From: Deltaproteobacteria bacterium | GTDB taxonomy: Bacteria; Desulfobacterota; Dissulfuribacteria; Dissulfuribacterales; QOAL01 | Length of the DNA: 64,000 bases | Reading direction: 5' to 3' | NCBI GenBank assembly: GCA_015493475.1 | Contig: WGDC01000056.1 | Coordinates: 1-64,000, forward strand | Shown here: piece by piece, positions 18,055 through 27,523 of the stretch | How positions within the stretch are numbered: position 1 is the first letter of the stretch | Layout: each line of letters opens with the position of its first letter | Translations under genes and position numbers: made by a program | The notes under the pieces: model-generated | Databases searched by the model: none | Seen by the model: the letters and a program-made list of their open reading frames with translations, nothing else | What the model was told of the DNA's origin: nothing

Positions 18055-18759
18055 TCAACTCGAAAGATTTATCACCTGGAACCTAATGAAATCAAGAAGC
18101 GGCGACATAGGCTCAATGTCAAGGTACCTGTTGTAGGCGTCCACAGCCTCCTTCTTCCTGCCAAGCTCCTGATATATCCTCGCCTCGTCCATGGTGGCCA
18201 CAGCCTCCATACCCTTTCCCCTCTTCGCCACCTTCTGAAATTCCGACAGCGCGGCATCGAGCTGTTTCTCTTCCTCGAGGCTGTACCCCTGGCCCATTGC
18301 GGCCGTATCGGCCATAATGCCGCTGAAATCCCTTTCTGCCTTCTTGAAGGCATCATGGGCCGCATTCCAGGCATGCTTCTGCAGGTATACCTGCCCAATG
18401 AGGAGGCCCGCAATCCTTGCAGCGCTCGTATGAGAGAATTTACCCTGGATCTTTTTGAGTTCCTCTATCTTCCTGTCCATGGTATTTGTGGCCATTGCAA
18501 TGCCAAGCTGGAATGAAGCAGCGGCCTCTTGGCTCTTCGAATAGTAAGAGTATCCGCTCCATAGGCTCACGGCCAAAACTAGAAGCGCCACTGCCGCCAT
18601 GGCCTGCCTGTAGTATTGTTTGACAGGCCCCCTGAGCCATTCCGGAACGTCGGACAATAGCTCGTCCATCTTGTCCTTTTCAGGTTCTTGTCCGCTGCCG
18701 CCTGCCGGCCCTGTAATGGCGCCAGCCTCCCCTTTCGCATTATCTGTTTTCCCTGCCAT
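18055..18759 (-). CDS. TPR-containing inner-membrane protein (YfgM/Tol-Pal-associated type)
   Basis: 234 residues. A charged cytoplasmic N-terminus and one transmembrane helix (about 55-77, MAAVALLVLAVSLWSGYSYY) are followed by a periplasmic helical-repeat part: IAGLLIGQVYLQKHAWNAAH, QLDAALSEFQKVAKRG and EARIYQELGRKKEAVDAYNR read as TPR units. This topology resembles YfgM-like and other TPR_21 proteins that help periplasmic folding. I chose ATG 18759 (GGGCAGG just upstream); a longer TTG-started form to 18795 would overlap the flavin reductase gene. Function by fold only. Confidence 0.75.
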   Translation of the reverse strand: MAGKTDNAKGEAGAITGPAGGSGQEPEKDKMDELLSDVPEWLRGPVKQYYRQAMAAVALLVLAVSLWSGYSYYSKSQEAAASFQLGIAMATNTMDRKIEELKKIQGKFSHTSAARIAGLLIGQVYLQKHAWNAAHDAFKKAERDFSGIMADTAAMGQGYSLEEEKQLDAALSEFQKVAKRGKGMEAVATMDEARIYQELGRKKEAVDAYNRYLDIEPMSPLLDFIRFQVINLSS

Positions 18760-18781
18760 TAAGCCTGCCCTTTTTAATTGG

Positions 18782-19249
18782 TTATTTCTTGCCAAAAAAG
18801 TCTTCCCATCTGAAAATCAGAGGCTCTGCACCTGGCCTGAGCTCCGCCGCATCAAGGACCTCGCCCACGAAAAGGTCATGGTCGCCAGTGGTGAACGTGT
18901 CCCTTAATTCGCACTCAACGTATGCCGCCGCCTCCTTGAGAATGGGTGAGCCCTTTGGCGCATTTTCATAATCCACTCCCTTGAACTTATCCGTTTTTCT
19001 ACCGCTTTTAAAACCAAAGTGGTTGGCAAGTTCTATCTGGTCCTTGGAAAGGAGATTCAGGCAAAAATATCCGGATTCCTTAATAAGGGAATGGGTAAAT
19101 CTTGAGGGTGCGATGGCCACTGCCACAAGCCTCGGTTTGAAAGAAACTTGGGTTGCCCATGCAGCCGTCATACCGTTTACCTTTTCGCCTGCACGTACCG
19201 TTACCACCCAAACCCCTGTGGGAACCGCCACAGTTATGGTTTTCTGCAT
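18782..19249 (-). CDS. Flavin reductase-like domain protein
   Basis: 155 residues, the size of a single flavin-reductase-like (FMN-binding split barrel) domain. Seen: AVPTGVWVVTVRAGEKVNGM near the start, WATQVSFKPRLVAVAIAPSR, SGYFCLNLLSKDQ, and a C-terminal GDHDLFVGEVLDA, all standard for FMN-binding members of the family. Members reduce flavins or bind FMN for electron transfer; anaerobes carry many of unknown partner. A near-perfect Shine-Dalgarno GGAGGTGA precedes the ATG at 19249, which sets the start. Confidence 0.9.
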   Translation of the reverse strand: MQKTITVAVPTGVWVVTVRAGEKVNGMTAAWATQVSFKPRLVAVAIAPSRFTHSLIKESGYFCLNLLSKDQIELANHFGFKSGRKTDKFKGVDYENAPKGSPILKEAAAYVECELRDTFTTGDHDLFVGEVLDAAELRPGAEPLIFRWEDFFGKK

Positions 19250-19408
19250 TATCTCACCTCCCATGCCATGCCATGGCCCTGTAAAGAGTTAACCATGGAT
19301 TATCTTTATCAGTCCACGCCTGAAAATTCAAGAAGATATGGCAAGAACAGACGTGGTAAATAGTAAGGCCCTGCTGTCATGGAAGTCCGCCGCCTGTCAA
19401 AGAAAATC

Positions 19409-19436
19409 TTGACACCCCGTGAAAAATGGTTAATAG
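19409..19436 (+). promoter_or_regulatory. Putative sigma-70 promoter for tRNA-Met
   Basis: TTGACA at 19409-19414, 16-nt spacer, then TAATAG at 19431-19436. Predicted initiation would be just upstream of the mature tRNA 5' end at 19451. The -35 is perfect, the -10 is partial. Confidence 0.5.
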
Positions 19437-19450
19437 AGTACCTGCGAAAC

Positions 19451-19527
19451 GGCGGTGTAGCTCAGCTGGTCAGAGCATGCGGCTCATATCCGCAGAGTCC
19501 GGGGTTCAAGTCCCTGCACCGCCACCA
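19451..19527 (+). tRNA. tRNA-Met (anticodon CAT)
   Basis: 77 nt cloverleaf. Acceptor GGCGGTG pairs with CACCGCC at 19517-19523. The D-arm GCTC/GAGC, anticodon arm TGCGG/CCGCA with loop CTCATAT, and T-loop TTCAAGT are all present; the discriminator is A and CCA is encoded. Anticodon CAT; the first pair is Watson-Crick G-C, unlike initiator tRNA, so this is elongator Met. A lysidine-modified tRNA-Ile(CAT) is the alternative, but the overall sequence looks like Met. Confidence 0.93.
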
Positions 19528-19727
19528 CTTCCTTCCGGCATATTCCATTACGTCACTTCTACATACTTCAGCCCCGGAACGTAGCCCACGCCCCGCCAAT
19601 CACCGACAATCCCGTACCGCAATAGCAGTGCCTGTGCCGACAGACAGCTGATCCCACTTAAATACATTCGGCAGGGCATTTTTAATTCGTATACCGCATG
19701 GCCAGGAACAGAGAAGGGACTTGAAAA

Positions 19728-20465
19728 TCAGGACGGCTTGGCAGTTGGGCGTCCACCATGTTTCTGGCATGACTTGCCCACGAAGATTCCGAGGTTTTTG
19801 TAAATGAGATTCCTGAACAGCATGGTTGTATTTATCCTCAAAAGCTCCATCAGGGGCAAGGGGGCGGTCTTGACCCGCACCCTTCCCTTTTTTATTGCCT
19901 CGATTACGGAACGGACATGGGGCTCGGCCTCAACCAAGGAATAGGTGGTATGAAACTGGCGGCGCTGGTGGGCATCTGACGTTCCCACAATGGGAAGGCC
20001 CGCTGCAACGGCAACGCGCTCCATGGGTCTGTTGAAGTTTATTTTCTTGCAAAAAAAATGGGACCACTCTGCCGCGTCAAACAAACGGATGTTTCTGGTA
20101 AAATGTTTACCAAGAGCTACCGGGCTGGGATAATAAGGATGCGGCGCTATGACAAGCCCCTCCTCCCTTGTGATGGATGATAGATCCCTTATCGAACCGA
20201 TGCTCAGCTTGTCAAAAGAAAAGTTCAGCAGCAGCACGTGCTTTCCCTGTATCGTGGCCTCCATACCGGGAATGAGCACTATTCCCCTCTCCCTTGCATA
20301 GTCCCTGAGATAGGGACTCCAGGTACAGTGTTCATGGTTCGTTATGGAAAGGACCTTGTAACCAAGCCCATGGGCCATGTCAATCAGTTCCGTGGCGCTA
20401 TACCTGATGAAGTCCTTTGGGTCCTCGCTGGTATGAATGTGAAAGTCTGCCTTTAGTTCTGCCAT
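19728..20465 (-). CDS. PHP-domain phosphoesterase
   Basis: 245 residues. The polymerase-and-histidinol-phosphatase fold is shown by its metal ligands: HIH at residues 9-11, NHEH (about 42-45), the Glu in GMEATIQG, His in APHPYYP and the DAH of GTSDAHQ. Metal-dependent phosphoester hydrolysis is expected; substrates in the family include histidinol phosphate, nucleotide 3'-5' phosphates and polysaccharide-tyrosine phosphates. It ends a three-gene minus-strand run after msbA and the CarS-like gene, with a 1-nt gap to the latter, so a role in envelope lipid or glycan metabolism is possible but not shown. Confidence 0.85.
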   Translation of the reverse strand: MAELKADFHIHTSEDPKDFIRYSATELIDMAHGLGYKVLSITNHEHCTWSPYLRDYARERGIVLIPGMEATIQGKHVLLLNFSFDKLSIGSIRDLSSITREEGLVIAPHPYYPSPVALGKHFTRNIRLFDAAEWSHFFCKKINFNRPMERVAVAAGLPIVGTSDAHQRRQFHTTYSLVEAEPHVRSVIEAIKKGRVRVKTAPLPLMELLRINTTMLFRNLIYKNLGIFVGKSCQKHGGRPTAKPS

Positions 20466-20466
20466 G

Positions 20467-20970
20467 TCAATACGGGTTCTTCCTGAAGCCTATCTTGTAA
20501 AGAAAAGGGGAAAAAAACACCTCAAACAATACGAACAAAAACGTGATAAAAACGCAGTCTATCAAGGTTATACATAGGGATGTATAAAGAACAACGAGTG
20601 GTAGGAAAGACTCTATGACCTGATCGATTCCGGTGCATTTTGCACCACTTTCAAGGCCGAGGCGTCTTTTTATAAAGCTTGCAATCATGTCTCCCAACAT
20701 GGACCACAGAGCGAGCAAAACTGCGTTGGTTTGATCCACATGGAAAAATAATGAAGCAATCCATGTGCCAAGAACGCTCGAAAACACGCCTCTCCACGTC
20801 TTGTGGGAACCAAGAAGCGGCCTTCCATCAAGAAACCTCACTCCCAGGTCTATGGGCGTGGAAAACCTGTCCCCGGATATATGATAGGCCACGATCGGCA
20901 TGGTATTGGCCGTGCCAAGGAGAACCAGCAGCTCCACGTCCGTTGTTATATTAAGCCATTCCTGGGCCAT
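20467..20970 (-). CDS. CarS-like CDP-archaeol synthase family protein (DUF46)
   Basis: 167 residues with about four to five hydrophobic segments. The conserved elements of the CarS/DUF46 family are present in order: ANTMPIVAYH near the N-terminus, a DG followed by LLGSHKTWRG (about 48-61), GDMIASFIKRRLGLESG (about 93-109) and DQ at 116-117. In archaea CarS transfers CMP from CTP to an unsaturated archaetidic acid; bacterial members exist but their substrate is not established. Flanked within 1 nt by the PHP gene and by msbA, so it is surely co-transcribed with a lipid flippase. This is a family call, not a claim that the organism makes archaeal lipids. Confidence 0.78.
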   Translation of the reverse strand: MAQEWLNITTDVELLVLLGTANTMPIVAYHISGDRFSTPIDLGVRFLDGRPLLGSHKTWRGVFSSVLGTWIASLFFHVDQTNAVLLALWSMLGDMIASFIKRRLGLESGAKCTGIDQVIESFLPLVVLYTSLCITLIDCVFITFLFVLFEVFFSPFLYKIGFRKNPY

Positions 20971-22707
20971 CTATCCATTCCCGTAACTGCAATAAAGCTC
21001 CTGATAAAGCCGTGAATCGTGCAGTAGTTCCTTGTGAGCACCAATACCCATGACCCTTCCGTTGTCCATGACCACGATGGTATCCGCGTCTTTTATGGTA
21101 GAAAGCCTGTGGGCCACTATTATGGTGGTCCTGTTTTTCATGGCATTTTTGAGGGCATCCTGAACCGCCTGCTCAGACACTGTATCAAGAGCGCTCGTGG
21201 CCTCATCGAGTATGAGCACAGGGGCATCCTTTAACAGTGCCCTTGCGAAGGCGATTCTCTGACGCTCGCCACCGGACAGGTTTAGGCCCCTTTCGTCAAG
21301 TACCGTGTCATAACCCTGTGGAAGCCTGGAGATGAACTCGTGGGCATGGGCAAGCGTGGCCGCCTTGATAATCTCTTCATCGGTTGCATCTGGCCTGCCT
21401 GCCGCGATATTCTCCCTGATGGTGTCGGAAAAGAGTACAACGTCCTGGCTTACCACTGCTATATTCTGCCTCAAGGATTTAAGATCCAGGGTTTCCATAT
21501 CCTCGCCGTCCCACTCAACCCTGCCCTCTGTGGGGGAGATGAACTGCGGAATGAGATCCACCAGAGTAGACTTTCCGGACCCGCTTGGTCCAACCACGGC
21601 TGTCACTTTTCCCATGGGTATAGTAAGGGTCACACCATCGAGCACGAGTTCCTTGTCACCGTATGAAAAGGATACGTTCCTGAAATCAATGGCTGAAAAA
21701 AGTCCCTTTACCTTTTTCCCGCCGGTCCTTTCAGGCTCGAGGTCCAGGAAGCTGTCCACCCGCTCAAGCACCCCCACGGATTCCTGCAGGGTGGAATAGG
21801 CGCGGCCAAGCTTCTTTAGGGGAGTAAAAGCCATGACAATGGCGGTCAGTACTGAAAAAAAGTCGCCAGAGGTCATGGCCCCTTTTACAACAAGGGTGGC
21901 TCCATAGCCTAGAATGATGGCGACCGAGATCCCTGAACAAACGTCGATGAGGTATTTGGTCCCCTCCTTCAGCCTCACTACCCTTGCAAACTGGCGGTAG
22001 GCATTGTGATTTTCCTTCTTGAACTGGGCCACCTTGGCCCTTTCCATGCCAAAGACTTTTATTACCTTTATGCCCGCCACGGTTTCATTCATCCTGTGAG
22101 TAAGCAACGCGAGGAAGCGCTGAACCTTCTTCCTCCGTTTCTTCACATACTTGCTGAGGAGCCTTGTGCCGTAGCCAATGAATGGAAAAAGCACCAGGCT
22201 CAATATGGCCAGGTCCCACCTCCTGTAAAGGGCTACGCCTATCAGGACCACTATGGAGGGTATCTGTACCAGGAATGTACGGAAACTGTCCGATAATATG
22301 GCGCTCAGTATCCCAATATCGTTCATCAGCCGGGAAACCATATCCCCACTCGTCTGCCTGCAAATAACCGACACGGGAAGATTTACCATGCTATCGTAAA
22401 ACCTGTTTCTGAGATCCCTTACGAGCTGGAACCCAGCAGTGCGCATCAGATATGACTGAAGGAAACTGGCCCCTCCCCTCAAAAGGTACAGAAAAAGGAG
22501 GCCTATAGGCAGGTATATTATGTAGCCGTACCTCTTTTCTACAAAGATGTAGTCCATGGCCGGCTTTACAAGCCAGGCAATCGCACCATTCAGGCCAGAT
22601 ACAAACAGGCTGAACACCACCGCAGCAATGACCCTTTTTGCATACGGACGTATGAGAGCGCCTATCCTGTCCAAGATAGAGTTAGGGGTTTCCTTCAAAT
22701 TGTCCAT
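20971..22707 (-). CDS. msbA: Lipid A export ABC transporter (MsbA-type)
   Basis: 578 residues, a half-transporter with the permease and ATPase in one chain, the family's usual length. Six membrane segments occupy about 25-320. The ATPase has Walker A VGPSGSGKST (about 380), signature LSGGERQRIAFARALL and Walker B VLILDEATSALD, followed by the switch His in IVAHRLSTI. Flips lipid A-core or related lipids across the inner membrane. First gene of the msbA/CarS-like/PHP run and preceded by a good promoter at 22744-22772. Other exporters of the same architecture cannot be fully excluded. Confidence 0.9.
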   Translation of the reverse strand: MDNLKETPNSILDRIGALIRPYAKRVIAAVVFSLFVSGLNGAIAWLVKPAMDYIFVEKRYGYIIYLPIGLLFLYLLRGGASFLQSYLMRTAGFQLVRDLRNRFYDSMVNLPVSVICRQTSGDMVSRLMNDIGILSAILSDSFRTFLVQIPSIVVLIGVALYRRWDLAILSLVLFPFIGYGTRLLSKYVKKRRKKVQRFLALLTHRMNETVAGIKVIKVFGMERAKVAQFKKENHNAYRQFARVVRLKEGTKYLIDVCSGISVAIILGYGATLVVKGAMTSGDFFSVLTAIVMAFTPLKKLGRAYSTLQESVGVLERVDSFLDLEPERTGGKKVKGLFSAIDFRNVSFSYGDKELVLDGVTLTIPMGKVTAVVGPSGSGKSTLVDLIPQFISPTEGRVEWDGEDMETLDLKSLRQNIAVVSQDVVLFSDTIRENIAAGRPDATDEEIIKAATLAHAHEFISRLPQGYDTVLDERGLNLSGGERQRIAFARALLKDAPVLILDEATSALDTVSEQAVQDALKNAMKNRTTIIVAHRLSTIKDADTIVVMDNGRVMGIGAHKELLHDSRLYQELYCSYGNG

Positions 22708-22743
22708 GACCCTGCCAAGATATTGAGATAAGTAGTCATGAAC

Positions 22744-22772
22744 AGTGTAGGAAGGGGAATCGCTATTGTCAA
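22744..22772 (-). promoter_or_regulatory. Sigma-70 promoter for the msbA operon
   Basis: On the minus strand TTGACA (22772-22767), a 17-nt spacer, then TACACT (22749-22744). Initiation would fall about 30 nt before the msbA ATG at 22707. The -35 is perfect, the -10 matches 4 of 6. Confidence 0.6.
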
Positions 22773-22865
22773 AACATATAAAATTTAAAAAAATCCCTTT
22801 AGAAAATCATGGGATATTCCGAAATTCAGAAATAGAGGAATTAAAACAGCCAAGGAGGCCTTTTC

Positions 22866-23594
22866 ATGACGAGATATTGCCTGTTCTTTTCACTTGTATT
22901 TCTTCTGTCCACCTGTTTTATCGCTTCCGGGGCACTTTCTGCCCCCATCCCGAAAGACAAGGCGGCTGAAATCGCAAGCTATACGGCAACCATGATAATT
23001 GCGGGAAGAGGCGTTGTGGCCAAGCACCAGGACCTAATAAACGACCCAAACAAGGGGAACAAGGGTTTTACTCCCGAGTACGTTGAAAAACAGATGCTCG
23101 AAAGCTTCAAAAAAATGACCGGAAAGGACCTGAGAGAGCTTGACCCAGCGGTTCAAAAGGTACTGAGGCAGGTCATAGATGCGGCGAAGATGAGCGTTGC
23201 GATGAACCAGGCCCGCATCAATCAGAAAGGTAAGGGATTCAAGATGTACATCCCAGCGGTATTTGGGAGAGAGACCGGACAGATACTGAAGGCAAGGACG
23301 GATATTGCCATAAAGCAGACCACATTCAAATACAGAAACGCCTACAACCAGCCGGACGCCTTTGAAAAGAAGGTGCTTAAAATGTTTGAAAACCCGGACT
23401 ATCCCATGGGTAAGGGTTACGGCGCTATTGAAAATGGACGTTACCGGTACCTTAAACCTATTTACATCAGGCAGGCTTGCATGAAATGCCATGGAGAACC
23501 AAAGGGCGCCATGGACATTTCCGGCCACAAAAAAGAAGGATACAAGCTGGGGCAGCTTCGAGGCGCCATAAGCGTTGCCTTCCCAGTCAAATAG
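22866..23594 (+). CDS. Exported c-type heme sensor-like protein (DUF3365/Tll0287-like)
   Basis: 242 residues. A signal peptide (about 1-25) and a single heme c attachment site CMKCH (205-209) near the C-terminus. Upstream lies the Tll0287-like/DUF3365 pattern: AFEKKVLKMFENPDYPMGKG, a KPIYIRQACMKCHGEPKG block and GQLRGAISVAFPVK at the end. Proteins of this family bind one periplasmic heme and are usually input domains for redox or gas sensing. Here the domain is free-standing and lies 95 nt before a chemoreceptor gene, which suggests a receptor partner. Strong ribosome binding site AAGGAGG. Confidence 0.88.
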   Translation: MTRYCLFFSLVFLLSTCFIASGALSAPIPKDKAAEIASYTATMIIAGRGVVAKHQDLINDPNKGNKGFTPEYVEKQMLESFKKMTGKDLRELDPAVQKVLRQVIDAAKMSVAMNQARINQKGKGFKMYIPAVFGRETGQILKARTDIAIKQTTFKYRNAYNQPDAFEKKVLKMFENPDYPMGKGYGAIENGRYRYLKPIYIRQACMKCHGEPKGAMDISGHKKEGYKLGQLRGAISVAFPVK

Positions 23595-23689
23595 ATTGCC
23601 CGTGACGGGGATTGCAGGGCAGCGGCCCCGGCGGTCCCCGAAGCCATTTAAGCGGCAGGGCGTAAAAGTCAGGAAACAGGAACGGAAAA

Positions 23690-25636
23690 ATGTCCATTTT
23701 CAAAGCTGTCAGGAACCTTTCTTGCCGGACCAAGATAATCCTACCCTTCATCTCCGTACTTGCCATATTCTCCATAGTCCTTTCATTAATCCTTCACCAT
23801 ACCCTTCTTAGCGAGGAAAAAACCAGGCTCGCAAAGGAGATAAAGGTACTAGGTGCGAGGCTGCCCGTGGAACTCGAGGACGCCAGCGCACCTGGCAAGG
23901 TGCTTGTGGGAAGCCTATCGAACCTTAACAATTTCGAGTTCGCCGTGGCGCTTAAGGACAAGTCCCTTTTAAAGACTTCCATCGAACCCGTGCTTAGGAC
24001 CCTTTCTGGTTCAAGGGAACTTTCTGGCTTCTTTACGGTTTACGACTCAAAGGGAAACGTAATCTTCTCTTCAAACCCCAAGATCAGGCCGGGCTCCAAC
24101 CCCTTGCAGAAGCGGCCAATGCTCGTCAGGGCCATTGCCTCGAGAAAACCCGTATCTGGGATAGAACCAGGGCCGGGAGGGCTGTTCCTCAGGTGCGTCG
24201 CCCCTGTGGTGTATAATGGAATGTTTTCAGGGGTCATTGAGTTCAATATCCCCATGATGCAGGTCTTTTCCAAGCTCAAGGGAGAATCCCGGGATATCTC
24301 CATAGCCTGGTTCATTCCAAAGGCGCTTGCTGAATCCCTCGGAATCAAAGAAAAAGGCACGGACGGCCTTGTCATGGGTGGAAGCACCAAAGACTTTGAC
24401 ACCGGCTATCCCGGCCTTGGCAGACTCATTGAACGCTCGGACACGGTCATGACTGTTTCAACTACCGGGGAAAAGGCCCTGTCCCTGATACCTCTTTCAT
24501 TTTACGGGAACAAAGGCAAGGCCACTGTTGCAGTCATGCTCGACAACAGTAAAAACTGGCACGCCCTTTATTCCTCCATCTGGAAGCTTGCAGCTGGCTT
24601 TGCCGCAATCGCCGTCATCTCTGCCCTTATTACAAACATCTCTATAGGGTTCATAACAAGACCCCTTTTCTGGCTAATAGACTACATGCAGGAGCTTTCC
24701 GATGGAAAATTCTTGGCAGCTTCTGTCTACCAGGCTGAAGATGAGCTTGGACTTCTTCACAAGATGGCCAACAAGGTCATGGCCGGGACGGGAAAATTCT
24801 GCTGGCACGTAAAGAAAGACATGAAGACCCTCATGAAAGGCGCGTCGAGCTTAGAATCTGTAACCGAATCCCTTCAGCAGGAATCATCGACTCTGAACCA
24901 GGTTGCGGGGTCTGTAACCGACGAAATCGGCCAGGTCAGCGCGGCCCTATCAACAATACAAGAGGCGACCGGCATACTCCAGGATTCTGCCTCTACAATT
25001 AGCGAGAACGTTGTAAAAACGGCTGAAATCGCGAACGAGGCCAGGCAAAGGGCCGACAGCACCACCCGTATAATCCATAGTCTTGAAAAGAGCTCAAACA
25101 AGATAAGTGACATCATTGAGGTGATCAAGAGGATATCGGAGCAGACTAATCTTCTCGCCCTCAACGCCACCATTGAGGCCGCAAGGGCCGGCGAGGCCGG
25201 CAAGGGTTTTGCCGTTGTGGCAAACGAGGTCAAAGAGCTGGCCAAGCAGACCGGGGAGGCAACCGACGAAATAACCGGCATGATCCAGACCATCCAAAGA
25301 GACACACGAGCCTCTGTTCAGGCCGTTGAGAGTATAACTGGCGTAATAAGCGAGGCATCAAGCCTGTCAAATACAGCCGCTGCCGCTACCGAGGAACAAA
25401 ACAACACCATAACCGACATTAACGAATCCCTTGAGATTGCAGGAAGCCGCGTTTCAACGCTTAACGCTTCCGCAAACGAACTTCACGGGCAGGCGGAAAA
25501 ACTCTCCTCAGTCGCCACGCAAATAGTATCCGCCCACCAGGAGGTGCTTCAAACGTCCAAGGAGCTCGACCAATTCGTATCAGGATACCAGGTGGATATC
25601 AGGGCCGTTGAAGAGGCGGAAAGCCTGAGCGCGTGA
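23690..25636 (+). CDS. Methyl-accepting chemotaxis protein
   Basis: 648 residues. Transmembrane segment 1 at about 17-40, a large periplasmic sensor (about 41-295, Cache-like: [19 protein letters not shown], then [20 protein letters not shown]), transmembrane segment 2 (about 300-325), a HAMP-like stretch ([18 protein letters not shown]) and a cytoplasmic signalling domain. The conserved hairpin tip is intact ([20 protein letters not shown], then [19 protein letters not shown]; about 480-520). No CheR-binding pentapeptide is evident at the C-terminus. It should control CheA; the neighbouring heme protein may supply the stimulus. Confidence 0.93.
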   Translation: MSIFKAVRNLSCRTKIILPFISVLAIFSIVLSLILHHTLLSEEKTRLAKEIKVLGARLPVELEDASAPGKVLVGSLSNLNNFEFAVALKDKSLLKTSIEPVLRTLSGSRELSGFFTVYDSKGNVIFSSNPKIRPGSNPLQKRPMLVRAIASRKPVSGIEPGPGGLFLRCVAPVVYNGMFSGVIEFNIPMMQVFSKLKGESRDISIAWFIPKALAESLGIKEKGTDGLVMGGSTKDFDTGYPGLGRLIERSDTVMTVSTTGEKALSLIPLSFYGNKGKATVAVMLDNSKNWHALYSSIWKLAAGFAAIAVISALITNISIGFITRPLFWLIDYMQELSDGKFLAASVYQAEDELGLLHKMANKVMAGTGKFCWHVKKDMKTLMKGASSLESVTESLQQESSTLNQVAGSVTDEIGQVSAALSTIQEATGILQDSASTISENVVKTAEIANEARQRADSTTRIIHSLEKSSNKISDIIEVIKRISEQTNLLALNATIEAARAGEAGKGFAVVANEVKELAKQTGEATDEITGMIQTIQRDTRASVQAVESITGVISEASSLSNTAAAATEEQNNTITDINESLEIAGSRVSTLNASANELHGQAEKLSSVATQIVSAHQEVLQTSKELDQFVSGYQVDIRAVEEAESLSA

Positions 25637-25648
25637 CATAAATGGGTG

Positions 25649-27523
25649 TTACCCTTGCAAGAGCTTGGAGGTCAGACCTGAAAAACGCCGCACAGGATGA
25701 TTTATACAAAAACGCACTGTTTCAGGACGAGCACAGATCACTATGCGTTTTCTGGCCCTCGTAACGGCCGTATACAAAAGCTGCCGTGAAAGTATTGGTG
25801 AAGGAGCATTGGGTAAAATAACAAGGCACCGCTCGTACTCCGAGCCCTGGCTCTTGTGTACGGTTATGGAGAAGGATTCCTGGAAATCGGGAAGCCGTGA
25901 CAGGCCAAAGGCCCTCAATCCATCCTCTCCCGGGAAAAGGCCGTAGAATCTCTTTTTGTTATGGTGCCAAACTATGCCTGTATCGCCATTGTAAAGGCCC
26001 AAGGCATGGCTATTTTTGTTTAGGATAATGGGCATGCCCCTGAAAACCGTCATGGTTGCAGCCTTCAGGCCCATGTCGTACAAGGCGGCCCTGGCCATTT
26101 TATTTATGTTGCGCACCCCCCTTGGCCCCTCTTTTACAGCGCAAAGGATCCTGAAATCTTCCATCCCCATGAGGCACCTTGCGGGGTCTTTCTGAAGGCA
26201 GAAAGGCAAATAATTCCTCTCAACAACTTTGATCAGCTCGGCCTTGAGAGCTCCGGCAGCGGGAAGGAACTTCAAATCCCCCGTGCCCCGGCGCTCAAGA
26301 AGCTCAATGGCCCTGTCTGCATCCCCATCTCTGACGGCAGAGGCGAATTCTGCTATCGTGCCGCCCTCTTCAAACCTGAAGGCGTGAACCAGGTTGACAA
26401 CACAGTCCCGTATGGATGGCTCTCGACCGTCATCCGTCCCTGCGATCCCCTTGGCCTGGCCATCCCCTGCTGATGGCGCAACATCCCCCGTCATGGCCGA
26501 AACCGCCTTTAAAAAAGGTGCTGAATAGGAGGAATGGCTACCAGCATGGCAGATGTCGGCAAGAACGTTTCCCGCCTCCACGGAGGAAAGCTGATCCTTG
26601 TCTCCAAGGAGCACCAGCCTTGACAGGTCTCCCATGGCGCTTACCAGGCGGACCATGAGAGGAAGATCCACCATTGATGCCTCGTCCACAATTACCACGT
26701 CAAAGGGTAGCCTGTTTGTTGAGCCAAACCTGAACCGTCCTGGCATTCTGGCGGCCCCAAGCAGCCTGTGAATGGTGTGGGCCTTGACAGGGAAACGCAT
26801 CCTGAGACCTTCCGGCATATCCATCCGCGCAATGGTTTCCTTCACAGACTCTGCAAGACGCGCCGCAGCCTTGCCTGTGGGGGCGCACAGGGCAATCCTC
26901 ACGGGCCTTTCCCGCAAGCACTCCATAAGCAGCGCCACCATGGCCGCCGTGGTCCTGGTCTTTCCAGTTCCCGGCCCTCCTGTAACTACGCAAAATCGTC
27001 GCAAAAGGGCCGTGGCGCAGGCGACCTTCTGCCAGTCGGGCTTAGTCGGTGAGGAGGGAAGTAGCCTTCTCAGTATTCTTGAAGCCTTTTTGATATCCGG
27101 CACATGGTCCGGCCCTAGGGCCATCTTCCTGATCCTTGAGGCCAAACGGGATTCGTAGGCATGATACTTCCTGAAATAGACCCGTTTTTCCCCCTCCATG
27201 ACAAGCGCCCCCGACGCGCCGCTGGAACCCGCCAACAACGGCGACTCAAGAAGCCCGGCAACAAGACGATTCCTGTCAAAAAAAAATGGTGATAGCTCCT
27301 CGAGGCCCTCAAGATCCACATGGTCGAGGTCTATGCAGGAATGCGACTCACCTATTGCCTTGCTTACCAGCAGGACCACGGCAAGCTGCAATGGGGCAAG
27401 AGCAGGATCAAGCCTGAGAAAGAACCGCACGATCTCGAGATCAATGGCGCGGATGATGCCTTCCTCCACCTTTTTCTCGAGAATGCCCACAAAATCGCGG
27501 GAAGAATCTATGAACGCACCCAC
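25649..27523 (-). CDS. recD: RecBCD subunit RecD (5'-3' helicase)
   Basis: 624 residues, normal for RecD. Superfamily 1 helicase motifs: Walker A GGPGTGKTRTTAAM, Walker B VVIVDEASMVDLPL, ITVHKSQGSEYERCLVILP, and the arginine-finger motif LLYTAVTRARKRIVI. Works in the RecBCD complex that processes double-strand DNA ends for recombination and degrades foreign linear DNA. Its start overlaps recB by 16 nt, so the subunits are made coupled. The N-terminal RecC-binding part is divergent but present. Confidence 0.93.
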   Translation of the reverse strand: MGAFIDSSRDFVGILEKKVEEGIIRAIDLEIVRFFLRLDPALAPLQLAVVLLVSKAIGESHSCIDLDHVDLEGLEELSPFFFDRNRLVAGLLESPLLAGSSGASGALVMEGEKRVYFRKYHAYESRLASRIRKMALGPDHVPDIKKASRILRRLLPSSPTKPDWQKVACATALLRRFCVVTGGPGTGKTRTTAAMVALLMECLRERPVRIALCAPTGKAAARLAESVKETIARMDMPEGLRMRFPVKAHTIHRLLGAARMPGRFRFGSTNRLPFDVVIVDEASMVDLPLMVRLVSAMGDLSRLVLLGDKDQLSSVEAGNVLADICHAGSHSSYSAPFLKAVSAMTGDVAPSAGDGQAKGIAGTDDGREPSIRDCVVNLVHAFRFEEGGTIAEFASAVRDGDADRAIELLERRGTGDLKFLPAAGALKAELIKVVERNYLPFCLQKDPARCLMGMEDFRILCAVKEGPRGVRNINKMARAALYDMGLKAATMTVFRGMPIILNKNSHALGLYNGDTGIVWHHNKKRFYGLFPGEDGLRAFGLSRLPDFQESFSITVHKSQGSEYERCLVILPNAPSPILSRQLLYTAVTRARKRIVICARPETVRFCINHPVRRFSGLTSKLLQG

